From contig CM062289.1 of the NCBI GenBank assembly GCA_031216915.1, positions 24,447,533 through 24,511,532 on the forward strand: a stretch of DNA of 64,000 nucleotides. Reading direction: 5' to 3'. Position numbers and translations under genes: made by a program. Shown here one piece after another: positions 43,743-56,282 of this stretch. The notes below the pieces were generated by a model. It made no database searches. It was given only the letters and a program-made list of their open reading frames with translations, and was not told where the DNA came from. The stretch comes from Pictodentalium vernedei. Its lineage: Eukaryota; Mollusca; Scaphopoda; Dentaliida; Dentaliidae. How positions within the stretch are numbered: the stretch's first letter is position 1; every line of letters begins with the position of its first letter.

Positions 43743-43845
43743 ATAATATCAGGTGAGTAACCCGATACGGCGGCACCCTTAGATGCTATTCTACCCTTTT
43801 GATTGGACAAACTAACTTTGAGGCATAATAATAACTATTTCATGG

Positions 43846-44872
43846 GCGCCCTTGAAATAGTGAACAGGCTATTTCATGGGCACCCGTAAAATAGTCAATA
43901 TATACTGTTTCGGCTGTATCACAGGCTCTCTCTTGGATTATAGATATTTTTCGATTGTGATTGATATATGTAAATAAAAAAAAACTCATCTAATAGTTTA
44001 ATGATTTTATTATTAAAAATATGAAATAAAATTTACATCCGATATTTAGGACTACACACGACAATAAATAACAGGAACAGGTAGGCCCCTATATGTCGAA
44101 TGAGGGTAGAAATGTATTTAACCGCTGTATGGGGGGGTCACTTTCTTGGACAATTTTTATTTCTTTGCAGTCTTTCGGACATAATGTGGAAATTTCCTCC
44201 CTAATTTTATACATTTACAATACCTATTTCCGACTTCGAGAATTGAATGAATTCAATTCTTGAAGTCGGGAACAGGTACTGTAAATGTATAGAATGAGGG
44301 TAGAAATGTTTTTGATCCCTGTATGGGACATGACCTACATGGGACATGGCTTGAATTGCAAGACTAGATATAACATCTCATTTAGGCCTACATTTTTATT
44401 CAATACCAGTATTTTACCCTGGGTTCTGTTTTTAACCCAGCACAAGAATAGTGCAACCAATTTAAACAACTAGTCAACAGACAGATGTTTGACGATCATG
44501 ATGGAACATGAGTGGTTAAACTAACAACAACTAACTGATGCATAATTTGTCTTTATTACAAATCAATTTAGTGTGAGAAAACAATAATAACTGTAATTAA
44601 ACAAATCAAAACATTGAAATCACTCGAATTGCACCTGACTCAATAACGCCGTGATCACACGACCAAACATACACTTGACTGTTATAATCTGACACCTTCT
44701 CGTCCAATCAGCACATATGGGCGTGTTTATAGGAGAGCCACTGACAGTCTGTTTTGTATTGAATTCAATTAAACATAATAATTTATCAGGGCCCGTGAAA
44801 TAGCCAAACCAGTATGTATTGACTATTCCACGGGTGCCTGCAAAATAGCCTGCTGACTATTTCATTAAATCA
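43846..44872. mobile_element. About 1-kb TIR element with nested palindrome
   Basis: Left end CTATTTCATGGGCGCCC...GAAATAG repeated twice. The right end has complementary CTATTCCACGGGTGCCTGC and AAAATAGCC blocks. A palindrome at about 44206-44290 is centred on TTGAATGAATTCAA, with ATTTACA and GTAAATGT flanks. No ORF of note. Confidence 0.6.
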
Positions 44873-45189
44873 TTATATTTTTTTCTCTTGAATATTTAAC
44901 ATTGATGCAACATTTTAGAACAATGCTTCAATACTTTTTCCAAAATTTTTTTATTTTCAAAGGCTGCTTAGTTTCGGCAATTACATCACTTCTGAGTACA
45001 ACTCATCAATGAAGATGTTCCATACTCAATAACCTCTTATACAAATCTGTATTGAAGTAAGGGGAGCTAACCTGATAAAAATCTTTTGGCAAAAATTGAG
45101 TTTTATACTGATGTTAAGTCATAATACAGCGCATATGCTGATAATGACATTGGTTGAAATCATTAAATATTACCCAACGCTCATAATAA

Positions 45190-46972
45190 ATATTGGTTAA
45201 AATCAACAAAAACAAACGCCCGTTTTGTATTTTTGAAGAGTTGGGGTAAGGATGGAAAATTGTTCGGCCCAACCCCATTTTCGAACTTGACCTGTATTTT
45301 GTTGTGATTAAACAACATACCAAGTTTGGAACCAATCGGAAAACAAATGTTAAAAGTTATCATCTGGAAATAAAAAATTTGATGCATTCTAATTCCAACA
45401 AGGGCCATAATTCAGGGGAACTTCGAAGTTCGAACTGACCCCATATTCGAACTTGACCTGTCTTTTGTTCTGATTAAACCACATACCAAGTTTAGGAGTC
45501 AATCGAAAAAAATACTAGTTATCATCTGGAAACAAATGTTGATTAATGGACAGACCGACGGATGGACAAATGGACAGACAGACTGATTCCGTAATTCAAT
45601 GGTTTTTCAACAGGCATATAAAAAATCAGTCAGGCCATACTAAAGTTATCCGGAAAACACAAAATGCACAAATTCAAGGGGAATAACTCTGTAAAGGTAC
45701 ATGCGATTTTGGCCGAAAGTGAACTTGAGCTGTGCTTTGGAGTCAAAAACAAAATCTGAGAATTTGAACCAAATTAATCAAGGCAAACTAGTTACCACCC
45801 GGAAACCACATAATTCACAAATTTGCAATCATTCAAGGGGAATAACTATGGAACGGTACATGCGATTATGACCAAAGGTGAACTTGAGCTGTGCTTTCTG
45901 GTCAAAAACAAAATCTGAGAATTTGAAAAAAATCGGTCAAGGCAAACTAAAGTTATCATCCTGAAACCATAAAATCCACAAATTTGCAATCATTCAAGGG
46001 GAATAACTCTGGAAAGGTATATGCAATTATGGTCAAAAGTAAACTTGAGCTGTATTTTGTGGTCAAAAACAAAAAAACTGAAAATTTTAAATAAATCGGT
46101 AAAGGCAAACTAAAGTTATCATGAGGAAACGAGAAGTTGGGCTAAATTCCCACAAATAAAGGGCCATAACTCACCTGCAAATGGGCCGCTAGAAACGGAA
46201 ATTGAACCTATCCAGTATTTTGTCATTACTAAATCCACATGCCAAATTTAACTACGATCAAACCATAACAACTAAAGTTATCGTCCGGAAACGAAATGTG
46301 TCCATAGACGGACAGACGGACGGGTGGAGAGACCATTCACATAATACGTCCCATTTTTCAAACGGGTGTATAAAAACAACATCTGAAAAATTTGGTGTCA
46401 ATCCGTCAAGGCGTTCGGCTTTAAATGAACGGAAACCAATTTTTTTTTCAAAAATTGTGTTTTCAAAGGGCCATAACTCTGCAGCGGAGGGACTGAGAAA
46501 CACCAATATTGAACTTGACATGTATTTTATTGTTAAAAACAACATCTGAAAGTTTGATGTTCATCCGTCAAGGCATTCGACTTTAAATGAAGGGAAACCA
46601 TTTTTTTTTTAAAATTATGTTTTCAAAGGGCCAAAACTCTGCAGCAGATGGACTGAGAAACATCAATATCGAACCTGACCTGTATTTCATTCCTAAAAAC
46701 AACATCTGAAAAATTTTTGGTGTAATTTCGTCAAGGCGTTCAGCTTTAAATGAACGGAAACCAATTTTTTTTTAGAAAAATTGTGTTTACAAAGGGCCAT
46801 AACTCTGCAGCTTATAGACTGAAAAACACCAATATCGAACTTGACCTGTATTTTATTGCTAAAAACAACTTCTGAAAGTTTTATGTCGATCCGCCAAGGC
46901 GTTTGACTTTAAATGAATGGAAATCAAATTGTCCCCGGACGGACAGATGGTCAGACGGACGGATGGACGGAC
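45190..46972 (+). repeat. Complex of pearl-like units
   Basis: First part: AACTTGACCTGTATTTTGTT and GGGGAATAACTCTG units at about 140-150-bp spacing. From 46375: about four units of about 162 bp marked by AACGGAAACCAA. Ends in a (GACGGAC)n-like tract (46938-46972). Frames at 46202-46549 and 45114-45408 follow the repeat. Confidence 0.8.
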
Positions 46973-46973
46973 A

Positions 46974-48010
46974 TTCCAACTAAACAGGTTTAAGGGCTAC
47001 GAAAAAAACATTTTATGTGTCCATCACCTCATTTTAGCCAGAACCCCACCCCCTCCACCCTAGAACTTATATTTAACCCTAACCCCACCCCATCCACTAA
47101 AAAACTACACCCTAACCCTTCCCTACCCTGACCCTAAACCCTAAAACCCCACCCTGACCCTAACCCCCACCCCTTGGGACCTAACCTCCCCAACCTTAAC
47201 ATCTACTCTGGGGCTAACCCTAACCCAACTCCACCCCTGACCCTAACCCCACCCTAGCAAACCCAAAAGGCTTAGGGGCTTTTTTTGGTTTAGGGGCTAT
47301 TACAACTAAAACCCCACCCCTGACCACAACCCCCACCCCCTGGGTCCTACCCCCCTGCAACTTTTAGCCCTGCCCTGGGGCTACCTCTAACCCTAACCCC
47401 ACCCCTCTCCTAACCCTAATACTACCCTAATTTTGACTAAGCTCCTAAAAATAATAGCTCCTAAACAGGTTTAGTTGGCCCGGACGGACGTACCAACTAT
47501 TTGGGTTTAAGGGCTACGAAAAAAACATTTTATATGTCCATAACCTTATTTTAGCCAGAACTCCACCCCTCCACCCTAGAACTTATATTTAACCCTAACC
47601 CCACCCCATCCACTCAAAAAACACACCCTAACCCTACCCTACCCTACCCTGACCCAAAACCCCCACCCCTGACCCTAACAACACCCCCCCCCCCCGACCT
47701 AACCCTCCCCAACCTTAAGATCTACTATGGGGCTAACCCTAACCCAACCCCACCCCACCCCTGACCCTAACCCCACCCTAGCCAGACCAAAAGGATTAGG
47801 GGCTATTTTTTGGTTTAGGGGCTATTAAAACTAAAACCCCACCCCTGACCCCAACCCCTACCCCCTGGGTTCTAACCCCCTGCAACCTTAAGCCCTGCCC
47901 TGGGGCTACCCCTAACCCTAATCCAACTCCTCTCCTAACCCTAATACTACCCTAATTTTGAGCTACCCCCTAAAAATAATAGCTCCTAAACAGGTTTAGT
48001 TGGTCTGGAC
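46974..48010 (+). repeat. Tandem duplication of a C-rich TIR unit, about 516 bp each
   Basis: Unit one, about 46976-47481; unit two, about 47491-48004. Each opens GGTTTAAGGGCTACGAAAAA, is filled with CCCTAACCCCACCC-type sequence on the + strand and closes with GCTCCTAAACAGGTTTAGTTGG. The opening CCAACTAAACAGGTTTA of unit one is the complement of that close. Strongly strand-asymmetric, so the other strand is G-rich. Confidence 0.85.
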
Positions 48011-48240
48011 AGACAGTCGGACGGACGGACAGAGCCATAACATAATACGTCCGTTTTTCAATCTGGCATATAAAAATTGGAAATATGCACATGTTCATTA
48101 TTAGTGGTTACATTTAAGAAGTTACGTTGAACTCGGTTCATTAATGTTGGAGGACTTGTGCAAAAAATAATCTCATTTGGAAATCAATATCAAGGGGAGA
48201 TAACACAGATCAAACATTTTGTATTTATTTATAATTGCAG

Positions 48241-48481
48241 ATGGTGGAGCTGATTCCCGGTAGGGGCTGTTTTGTCTTCACTGATGATCGGGATGTCTCA
48301 CTGTCAGCAGGCATGAGAGCTGGGATGAAGGGTAAGATGAGATGGAGGGATGGCCGAGCAATTGCAAGGTTGTTGGTGAACAGAATGTTCACCAAGGATG
48401 AAATCCTCCAAGGCACGCTAAACCCATCCAGCGTAGATGGTCTCGAGCAGCTGAATCCATCCATGATTCAGATCATTACAG
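48241..48481 (+). CDS. Host gene, exon 7 of the visible chain: BEN domain
   Basis: 241-bp exon; acceptor TTTATAATTGCAG, donor GTAATT. Product MVELIPGRGCFVFTDD, then GRAIARLLVNRMFTKDEILQ and GLEQLNPSMIQIITG. The Leu-rich helix followed by FTKDEI and a LxPxxxxxI end fits the BEN domain, a DNA/chromatin-binding module of metazoan repressors and some mobile elements. It begins at phase 0, matching exon 6, and leaves one base, matching exon 8. The first codon is ATG, so an internal start is possible. Confidence 0.75.
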
Positions 48482-48719
48482 GTAATTATTTTGTACTTTT
48501 TAAAAAGAACATTCCATACATATCATCCATCTGTATGGTCTTTCTTTTTGGGCTCATCTAAACGAGGGTGCAATGATCACCCAACAACCATCATCCACCG
48601 TGAACTTTATTTTATCAACATCTCACAAACTACTGAACCAAATATAACTGTGGCGTGCATTTTCCTTAACAAATATGCATTTGTTCAAATCAAGTTGCCA
48701 TGATCACAGGGAGCACCAC

Positions 48720-49030
48720 AAGGGGCATAACTGTGATATTACTCAAAAATCTTCTTTTTTTTTAAATTCCAACAAATATTCTTCTAGTGAACACTCAATT
48801 AGAATATTTCGATATTTGGTGTTCAAGATCTCTCTTAGGCTCAGATTCTGATTTATTCATATCAAATCCCATGGTTAATATTTGGGCTTTCTACTGGACA
48901 AGGGGAGGGGGGGGGGGGGGGGGGGTGGTTAATTCATAATATGTTGTAAGTCCCTGGTTTAATATTTTGGCTCACAACAGGAACTCGAATTTCAACATAG
49001 TGTAATATGGGAATATTCTTTTGAAATCTT
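48720..49030 (-). repeat. Degenerate satellite-family units with poly-G run
   Basis: TTTGGGCTTTCTACTGGACA and related blocks in reverse orientation, with a G-rich run near 48901-48926. Confidence 0.5.
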
Positions 49031-49036
49031 ATTTAA

Positions 49037-49226
49037 CCCTTTACCTAACAAATCGGCCACATCCGCCTGTGTAATTTACAAATTAAGCTGTTGAAACATC
49101 CAAAAGTTTTCAAAAAATGTCAACAAAACCACATTATGTGGCCCTTCATTGGAATGGCCTCGTCGAAATGTTGAAAAATTTCAATTAAAATAATAAATTT
49201 TAATATTGTCTGCATTGGATAAAGAG
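49037..49226. mobile_element. Palindromic MITE (TTAA family), copy F
   Basis: TTAA at 49033-49036 and 49227-49230; start CCCTTTACCTAAC, end GGATAAAGAG. Half of the core is deleted. Confidence 0.75.
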
Positions 49227-49319
49227 TTAAATCCACTCGTCAGTCAGAATCCTTTCATATTTGATATGCAATATCTGTAAAGTGGGAAAATGCAAGTTAT
49301 TCATTTATTTATCTATTTA

Positions 49320-49520
49320 TTGGGTTTAAGGTCACATATTTTAGCACAGTGGTTAATCATGAGAACAACATGCAGATAAATTCAAGGTTTGTCAATCGTT
49401 TATACCCATGCCATCCATTTTGTGGGACTTCCACCATAAGCATTGGTGACTGCTGGGCCCTATTTTACCAATAAAACAGCTTGTTCAGCGGGTTGAACAG
49501 GCACTGTGTCACTTCCCAGA
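49320..49520 (+). repeat. Dispersed SINE-like repeat, first of several copies
   Basis: GGTTTAAGGTCACATATTTTAG...CATTGGTGACTGCTGGGCCC...TTACCAATAAAACAG...CACTTCCCAGAG. Relatives lie at about 41650-41835, 50540-50650, 51110-51260 and 51290-51510. Class not determined; no A/B boxes were recognised. Confidence 0.55.
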
Positions 49521-49857
49521 GTTTCAATGGAGGTGGGGTGCAAGGTTAGTTTGGGGTGGGGTGGAAGGGGGCATGTAATCAAGTTCATTCAAGTCGAGCC
49601 TATTGGTTCTTACTTTGGCTCTTTAACTTGTGTAATATGAGGAAATTACTTTTTAACTATTCTTCTTCACATCATCTAGTCAGAATACTTACAAATTTGA
49701 TATAAATCACGGAAAAGTCCAACAAATATGTTCCTATCTTAATCTAACAGCAGTGTAGATATAAGAGAATATCTCTGAATGTGACCCACATTACATGCTA
49801 CTTTGAGAATTATGACGCCTTGCATTTCCTACTAAGTTTGTGTTTTCTTATTTTCAG

Positions 49858-50099
49858 GGTTCGAGAGACATGTTCACACGGAACTGTACTCTGCCCCATT
49901 CCCAATGCAAAATAGGCAGTTTTTTATTCTCCATTTCAGACTGCAACTTCCATATTCCATAATCAGTTTAAGTTTTAAGATATTGTCATCAGTTTTGAGA
50001 AGGTGTTACATTGCAAAAAGCTCAAAAATGAAAAATAAAAGTAATAATTTTCATAACTGTAGATGTATGTGTGAGTTACATAGACACAATGCAGATTAG
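49858..50099 (+). CDS. Host gene, exon 8 of the visible chain, 3' end uncertain
   Basis: Acceptor TTATTTTCAG. The two-base start completes the Gly codon left open by exon 7 and continues FERHVHTELYSAPFPMQNRQ. I see no convincing donor, so it is given to the in-frame stop at 50097-50099. An AATAAA at 50034-50039 inside the frame leaves the true end open. Confidence 0.45.
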
Positions 50100-51733
50100 A
50101 CTGATTAAGTTTGCAGGTCACACTAAAATATGAGTCTTTCAGAGTACCCGGTATATGACAAAGCAGTTGACTGTCTACGCTCAATTATAGTCATCTTTCA
50201 CTATAACTGGTCCTTGCATCTTTTTGTGTCAGACACTTGAACCTCTTTTGGGTTTGGGTGACACTCAAACTGAAACTTTACTTGTTGAATTTATTTGTTG
50301 TTGTACAATGTTTACTTGCTGAATGTTTAACTTCCTTGAAACATGTTACACAATACACAGGCCTAGAAATGTTTAAAAAGTTCTGGCTGTAACATGTGAT
50401 AGGTGGCATTTCTTAGCTGTCAAATCCAAATTGTCACTAGAACATGGAAAACTCCTTCCAATTTATGAATTCATGTATACACCATACAGTGCTGTACAAA
50501 GTTGTGTTTGAAATGTACAGGCTTTCTACATTACACTTTGGGCTTCACCAGGCATTGGTGACTGGGTTCTATTTTTCCAGTAAAACAGAACTTGTTTACC
50601 ATAGTAAACAAGCACTGGCTCACTTCCCAGGGTTCCCACAGAGGTGTCATCACAGTTAAAAGAAAACCGTTCAATATTCTTTTCCACATTTATTTTGTAG
50701 CGTTATTATATCAGAAGTGGGATTGCAAGGTAGCAGTGTCAAAGTATTTCTTCAAGAGTTATAGCCCTTCTTGAACTTATAATTTCCCATCATCACATTA
50801 TCAATTTTTTTCTGTAAGCTCATTTCAAATAAACCCTGGCAAGATCTTTTCCCCAAAATGAATGTATAGCTTATGGGTATAAATATCATGGAGGGGATTA
50901 TAAACCATAGAAAGAAAACCCAAACTTTTTCCTTCTATTTCTCTTCTCAAACGATAGCTTATGACCTCCTCATTTAAAACAGCTCAACAAGGTTGCTCAG
51001 ATGAGGGGTCATAAGATATGGTTTGGAACAGAAAACTGAATTATCAATACTTTTCATTGGTATTTAATGTCATTATCAACATGTTGACCATACCATGACA
51101 CAACATAAGTATAAACTAAAGTTTTGCCAATTATTTATGCATATGCTGCCCATTAACTAGGGGATTGCACTCCTGTGACGTTGGTAAACAGGTTTTATTT
51201 TACCAGTGGAAGGAAAAAAATTTACTGCAGTAGACGTGCATACCTTACTTCCTGGGCATCCCACAGTGGAACAGAAAACTGACAAATTGGTGGGATTAAT
51301 GTTTACGGTCACATATTTATGCACGATGGGTAATTGTGACCACGACGTGAACATGATGTCAAATTTTCTCATTTATAACCATATGCCCATTTAAAGGACT
51401 TTCACCCAAAGCATGGTGACTGGGTCCTGTTTTATCAGTAAACCAGAACTTGTTTACCATAGTAAACAAGAACTTCTTCACTTCCCGGGGCTCTCACAGA
51501 GGAAGAGTATACAAATATCACCATTCAAAGGAGTGTTATTTTTTCAGTGAATTGGTTCCAAGGGAGGATAATAAGCAAAGTTTTGAAATAAAAAAAAAAG
51601 ATTTTCTTTTTTACAGTTCATTCCCTGAGCTTGTCTCCACTCTCCAACTTGCATTATATGAAGAGTAAAAAATTAAAAGAGACAAAAAATTTGGCTTAAC
51701 ATAATTGATTTCTTTTTATTTTATATTTTTCAG
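50100..51733. other. No gene seen; dispersed repeats
   Basis: Contains SINE-like copies noted at 49320 and a palindromic pair, CTTATGACCTCCTCAT / ATGAGGGGTCATAAG (about 50957-51015), of the TTAA-MITE core type. A possible exon at about 51734 follows a TTTTCAG, with an AATAAA near 51851, but no frame is compelling. Confidence 0.4.
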
Positions 51734-52229
51734 ACTTTTGCACAATAAACAGCTGCTCGAGGAGAGGAGAAATAAGAAATGCGATATGGTCAAAGTTGAC
51801 AGGTGCAAGATCGAAATTGAAAAAAAAATCCACAACAAATTTAAACTTCTAATAAAAATGTTCACAATTTTCACAAGTCTTATGTTCATTTTTTAATTTA
51901 GAATTATTTTTTTTCTGGAACATCTTGAAATTACATTTCCATCTTGGTTCTTCACACACAAGTTGGTCAAAATTCAAGCTCTACAGGAATCAACTGCACA
52001 TCTTCTATTTTGAAAATTTATTACCTGTTCACAGTTTGGAGATAGGTACAATTATTATGAAACAAAATTTATTCATTTTTCAATTCATGAGCCATCTAAT
52101 GTCTGTAATTAAAGAGTGATATTATGTAAGAAATAATGATCAATTGAAAATTAAAACTAGCTAAAATTTATGATTTTGATTTTCATCAGGCTTTCACAAC
52201 ACTGGGTAGTATTAGCTGCACAGTGATCC

Positions 52230-52325
52230 AGTAGAGTGTACAGGACTGTACTCCCTCCAGAGATCTGTATTTCCTGTAGCTGAAAGGGTAGTACAGTTCC
52301 GTACACCCTGCTGGAACACCGTGGG
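52230..52325. repeat. Inverted-repeat element, relative of 34650-34790
   Basis: AGAGTGTACAGGACTGTACT paired with AGTACAGTTCCGTACACCCT, followed by TGCTGGAACACCGTGGGAC. Confidence 0.6.
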
Positions 52326-54389
52326 ACAAGTTCATTACCCTGTCCCTGCAGTGACCGTGTCAAGTTTTGTTTTATTGCATGATCCTCCAACTTTTCAGTT
52401 TTTTTAATCTCACAATCAGAGTTTTTGCACTGTTCCACATTCAAAGCTTGATGTATCTGGGCCCTTGCTTCGAATCCGTATCGAGGGCTCCTCATACAAG
52501 CGCGTGATTCTGTTATTCCAACACAACAGCATTCATATCATATCCGAACGCCTGAATCGGAGATTCTCTTTTGAAGGATTAGTTTCACTATAAAATGTGG
52601 AAAACTTCACCTCAATAAACATTGAATGAGATTTTTAAAAATATAATAAATCTTTACACAAAGTGAGATATTTATTTCACTAGGAACTACTGCAAAAATA
52701 ACAAGCAAATTCACGTAGACGAAACATACAGTTGCTCCACTTCGCAAGAGAGTATTCAGTAAAGTGATTCCCAATGACATAGTTTTCTCTAAAGTGTAAC
52801 GGCATCACTGACCTCAATATGAAGATCAATGAATGCTATTCTACTTTTCAATTTGAGTCTTTCCATCGATAAGGCTAATGTAAAATATTTTTATAAGACA
52901 TTTTGTGGTCAATTATTGTGAGATAAATTTATCATCACCACAGTGTGTTTCTCCCGAAATTCTGTTCAAGTCTCGTAAGCACAGAATCAAATTTTGACTC
53001 GCTCTAATGGACTCATCGAAATACTGTTCCGTACCTTCAACTCGTCTTGATCTGAATTCCCAGAGACACACATTGTGGTGATAATCTGTATGTCTCAAAA
53101 ACATAGCATATGTTCCCTCATTGGAATGAGTTCAATGAAAACATAATAAAATTTGAATGGGTTTGTAAGTAATGCTGGACACTTTTGGCAGTTCCGTTGG
53201 GTAATGGGTTAAAAACTGTCCTGGGAAAGATAAACAAAATTCAAAAACACAAATTTGGGTTCTTAATTATTTGCTTCCCTTCCATTTCATACATAATGTA
53301 AATCTGTAAGAATTTTCGACTTCAAATGACCCATTCCATGAATCCGACATATTTTAGTCCCCAAACAGTTAAAGTGTCGATGCATCTTCAAATACAATCT
53401 CAATTTTTAGCTATTTATTTGTTTTATTTATTTAGTTGATTCCTGTACAGCCTAAATGCCAATGACACAAGATCAAGATACTTATTATTAAACACCTAAA
53501 AAACTACAACCTGAGTCGATTCTTTTGCCTGTATTAACTAATCCCTTGTTCTGTCTTAGTATTTATCAAATTTGAACTTAGTTTGTGATAACTTGAGTGG
53601 TTGAGAGCTGGAAGCCACTATAATGGCTCCAAAGAACATTAAGGGTACGATGATAAAGTCTTCATATTTTTAGCGCATGTTTCATAGTCAGTCAGAAGAA
53701 AATAGAAAATGTGCTCATAAAAATTTGCTTTCTTTAAAAAATATTGGCGAGTGCCTGTGTGCACTCTCCAATAATTTTTAATGAAACATATATTATTTTG
53801 ATGAACAAATTGCAACTTATAGAAGTAATCTAGCCTCAACCAGTTAAACAATGCAAGTCATCCAGCTGCATAGTCAACAATCCCAACATGAAAATTATAA
53901 TCAACCGAATTGAAGCTGGGAAGATGCTAAAAAAACAATTTGATTTATGTATAGGTAGTTAAGATAACTTTTGTGCACCTATGATTAACTGTGACTGCAA
54001 AAAGGGTAAAGCTGGTGATAAAATCTTGCAAAAAAAACAGAACACACTTGACTAATAGCATATACAGTTAGAAAAGGTATCTTTACCAATGAAATAGTCA
54101 TGTCATTTATCAATTTTCAAAAGTAATTTCATACTCTGTGAGTTGACCAATCTGTGGGGGGATTTTGAGGTAAAATGGAATGCAAGTTGATAGATGAATT
54201 TGAAATTTGGTGAGTGATTTCATCATGACGTTTCAAGGGAAGCAAAGCACAAATGATTTTCAAAATGGATTATGGTGAAAGAATTTTACAACTATGCAAG
54301 AAACGTGACACACTGTAAGCGTTTTTATATCTTTTGTTGTTTTATATTTTGATTATGCTGTAATGCGGCCTCAAGAATAGACTATTGGC
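52326..54389. other. No gene seen
   Basis: AT-rich. Holds a fragment of the TTAA-MITE family (about 53090-53213, ending GTTGGGTAATGGGTTAA) and the inverted repeat at 53735-53790 related to 36590-36660. ORFs here have no recognisable motif. Confidence 0.45.
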
Positions 54390-55262
54390 CTCATCCATGC
54401 TGCAATACTGTCTCATTAGAAGACTGCCTTACAGCCTTCTCCATCTCCAAAATATACTGCATCACTACATCACATATGCTGTAAAACCACTTCAGTAATA
54501 CATTCATCATACTTTTTTAGTGTATCTAATCACTGCCTCTATAGTATACATGGGTCCTTCATTTGAATAAAGCAGTCTACCTGAGGCCTTAATTTAAATA
54601 ATTGAAACATGCTGCATGTATGCTGCATCCATGCTCCAAGCACACTTCACTGTTGCTGCTTTAATACTAAACAGGGTGAAGTAGCGCCGAGGTTGTATGC
54701 CTCTTTGCTACTGCAGGTACTCAAAATGAAACATGCTGTAAAGCCACCTCAACAGTATACTGCATTAGTACTTATAACCAACCAGTATGCTGCAATGCTG
54801 CCTCCCCAATTCACTACTATCACAGCCTAATCCATGCTGCAATAGTGTCTAAGGAGTATACTACATTACAACCTTACCCACACTGCAGAACTGTCTCAGG
54901 AATATACTGCATCACTACATCACCTATGCTGCAAAACTGCCCATCAGTGCATTCATAATGTTATACAGTATATCTAATCACTGCCTCCACAGTATACATG
55001 GGGTCTTCATTTGAATAAAGCAGTCTACATGAGGCCTTAATTTAAATAATTGAAACATGCTGTATATATGCTGTATCCATGCTTCAAGCACACTTCACTG
55101 TTACTGCTTTAATACTAAACAGGGTGAAGTAGCAATGAGGTTGTTTGCCTCATTGCTACTGGAGGTACTGATTGAGCACTGCTGTCTGTATGCCTTGTAT
55201 ATACTGCGACGTACAACTGCAATCCTGCTTCAACTATGCCTAAAATATACTGGCTTTTGGTA
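54390..55262 (+). repeat. Tandem duplication of a roughly 445-bp unit
   Basis: CTGCATCACTACATCAC(A/C)TATG occurs at 54468 and 54907, and AAACAGGGTGAAGTAGC at about 54669 and 55120. TATGCTGCA and TATACTGCA words recur throughout. The two small ORFs (54609 and 55057) are copies of each other and reflect the duplication. Confidence 0.85.
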
Positions 55263-55380
55263 GGGGTAAGTAGCAGTGAACAAATCTAAGTTCATCTAAT
55301 TTGCATAATTTCTGCACGAGAAAAAACCTGTATTATATGTGATGTATTCCATGTTACTAAACATTCCTACAAAAATTTAT

Positions 55381-55765
55381 TCACATCAGAACTTTCAACA
55401 GAAGTTCTGTACAAAAAACTGATTGCACTAATTTTGGTACAAAAAGGTTGCTGGTGGCCATCTTGAATTTTGAACCACACCCAAAATCACTTATTCTCAT
55501 CCCACGGTGATAACAAAGGTACCCAAGAAGTTTCATAAAGATCGGTTCATAAATACGGCCTCTAGCCTGAGCCGTATAGAAGGTGTGTACAAAAAACTGA
55601 TTGGACCTAAATTCGGTACAAAATGGCCACTGGTAGCCATCTTGAGTTTTGGACCGCACCCAAAAACACTCGTTCTCATCCCAAGGTGATAACAAAGGTA
55701 CCCTAGAAGTTTCGTAAGATCATAAATACAGACTCTAGCCCGAGAAGTATTGACCTGTGCACTTA
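55381..55765 (-). repeat. Dispersed repeat: two units of the CATCTTGAATTTTGGACC family
   Basis: Units marked by ACAAAAAACTGATTG, GCCATCTTGA, CACTCGTTCTCATCCCA and GATAACAAAGGTACCC. Further copies lie at about 58435-58610, 60100-60245, 60370-60570, 60665-60890 and 63895-64000. A high-copy family in this part of the window. Confidence 0.85.
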
Positions 55766-56032
55766 ATGTGTATAAGTAGCACTGAATAAATCAAAGTTCA
55801 TCTAATTTGCAAAATTTCTGCACGAGAAAAAACCTTTATTACATGCCCATGCAGTCTCTCTTATGCAATACGGTGTGCAATATGGCTGTGCAATACGGAA
55901 TTCCGTATTGCACACCAACCTGTTCCAACAGGGACTTTTTTTATGCAATGCGACTGCATAAAGTCCATGGTGTTTACAACCGTTGATAGAAAAGAAAATT
56001 AGGTCAGTAGGTGCTTGGGTCATGTAATAAAT

Positions 56033-56191
56033 ACAAAACCACATGTATGTTTCAATGAGTCGTTTTGTATTCAATTCGTCAGATGTGCGTAGAAAGAAAA
56101 CGTCTCGACCTTCGGTCTCGACGTTTTCTTCCTACGCACATCTGACTCATTGAATACAAAACGACTCATTGAAACATACATGTAGTTTTGT
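56033..56191. repeat. Long hairpin, about 159 bp
   Basis: Arms ACAAAACCACATGTATGTTT... and ...AAACATACATGTAGTTTTGT, inner arms TCAGATGTGCGTAG / CTACGCACATCTGA, with tip CGACCTTCGGTCG. Few mismatches and small indels. Confidence 0.92.
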
Positions 56192-56282
56192 CTATGTATT
56201 ATATGTGATGTATTCCATGTTTCTAAACATTCCTCCAAAAATCTATTCAAATCAGAACTTTCATACAGAAGTTCTGTACAAA

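Noticed and set aside
46202..46549. 115-residue ORF and its antisense partner
   Set aside because: Both read through 161-bp-family units found in several other places with different breaks.
47030..47990. CCCTAACCC stretches resembling telomeric repeats
   Set aside because: The motif is irregular, confined to a duplicated 516-bp element with its own inverted ends.
50444..51668. Several 60-72-residue ORFs as small exons
   Set aside because: They coincide with SINE-like repeat copies and resemble one another.
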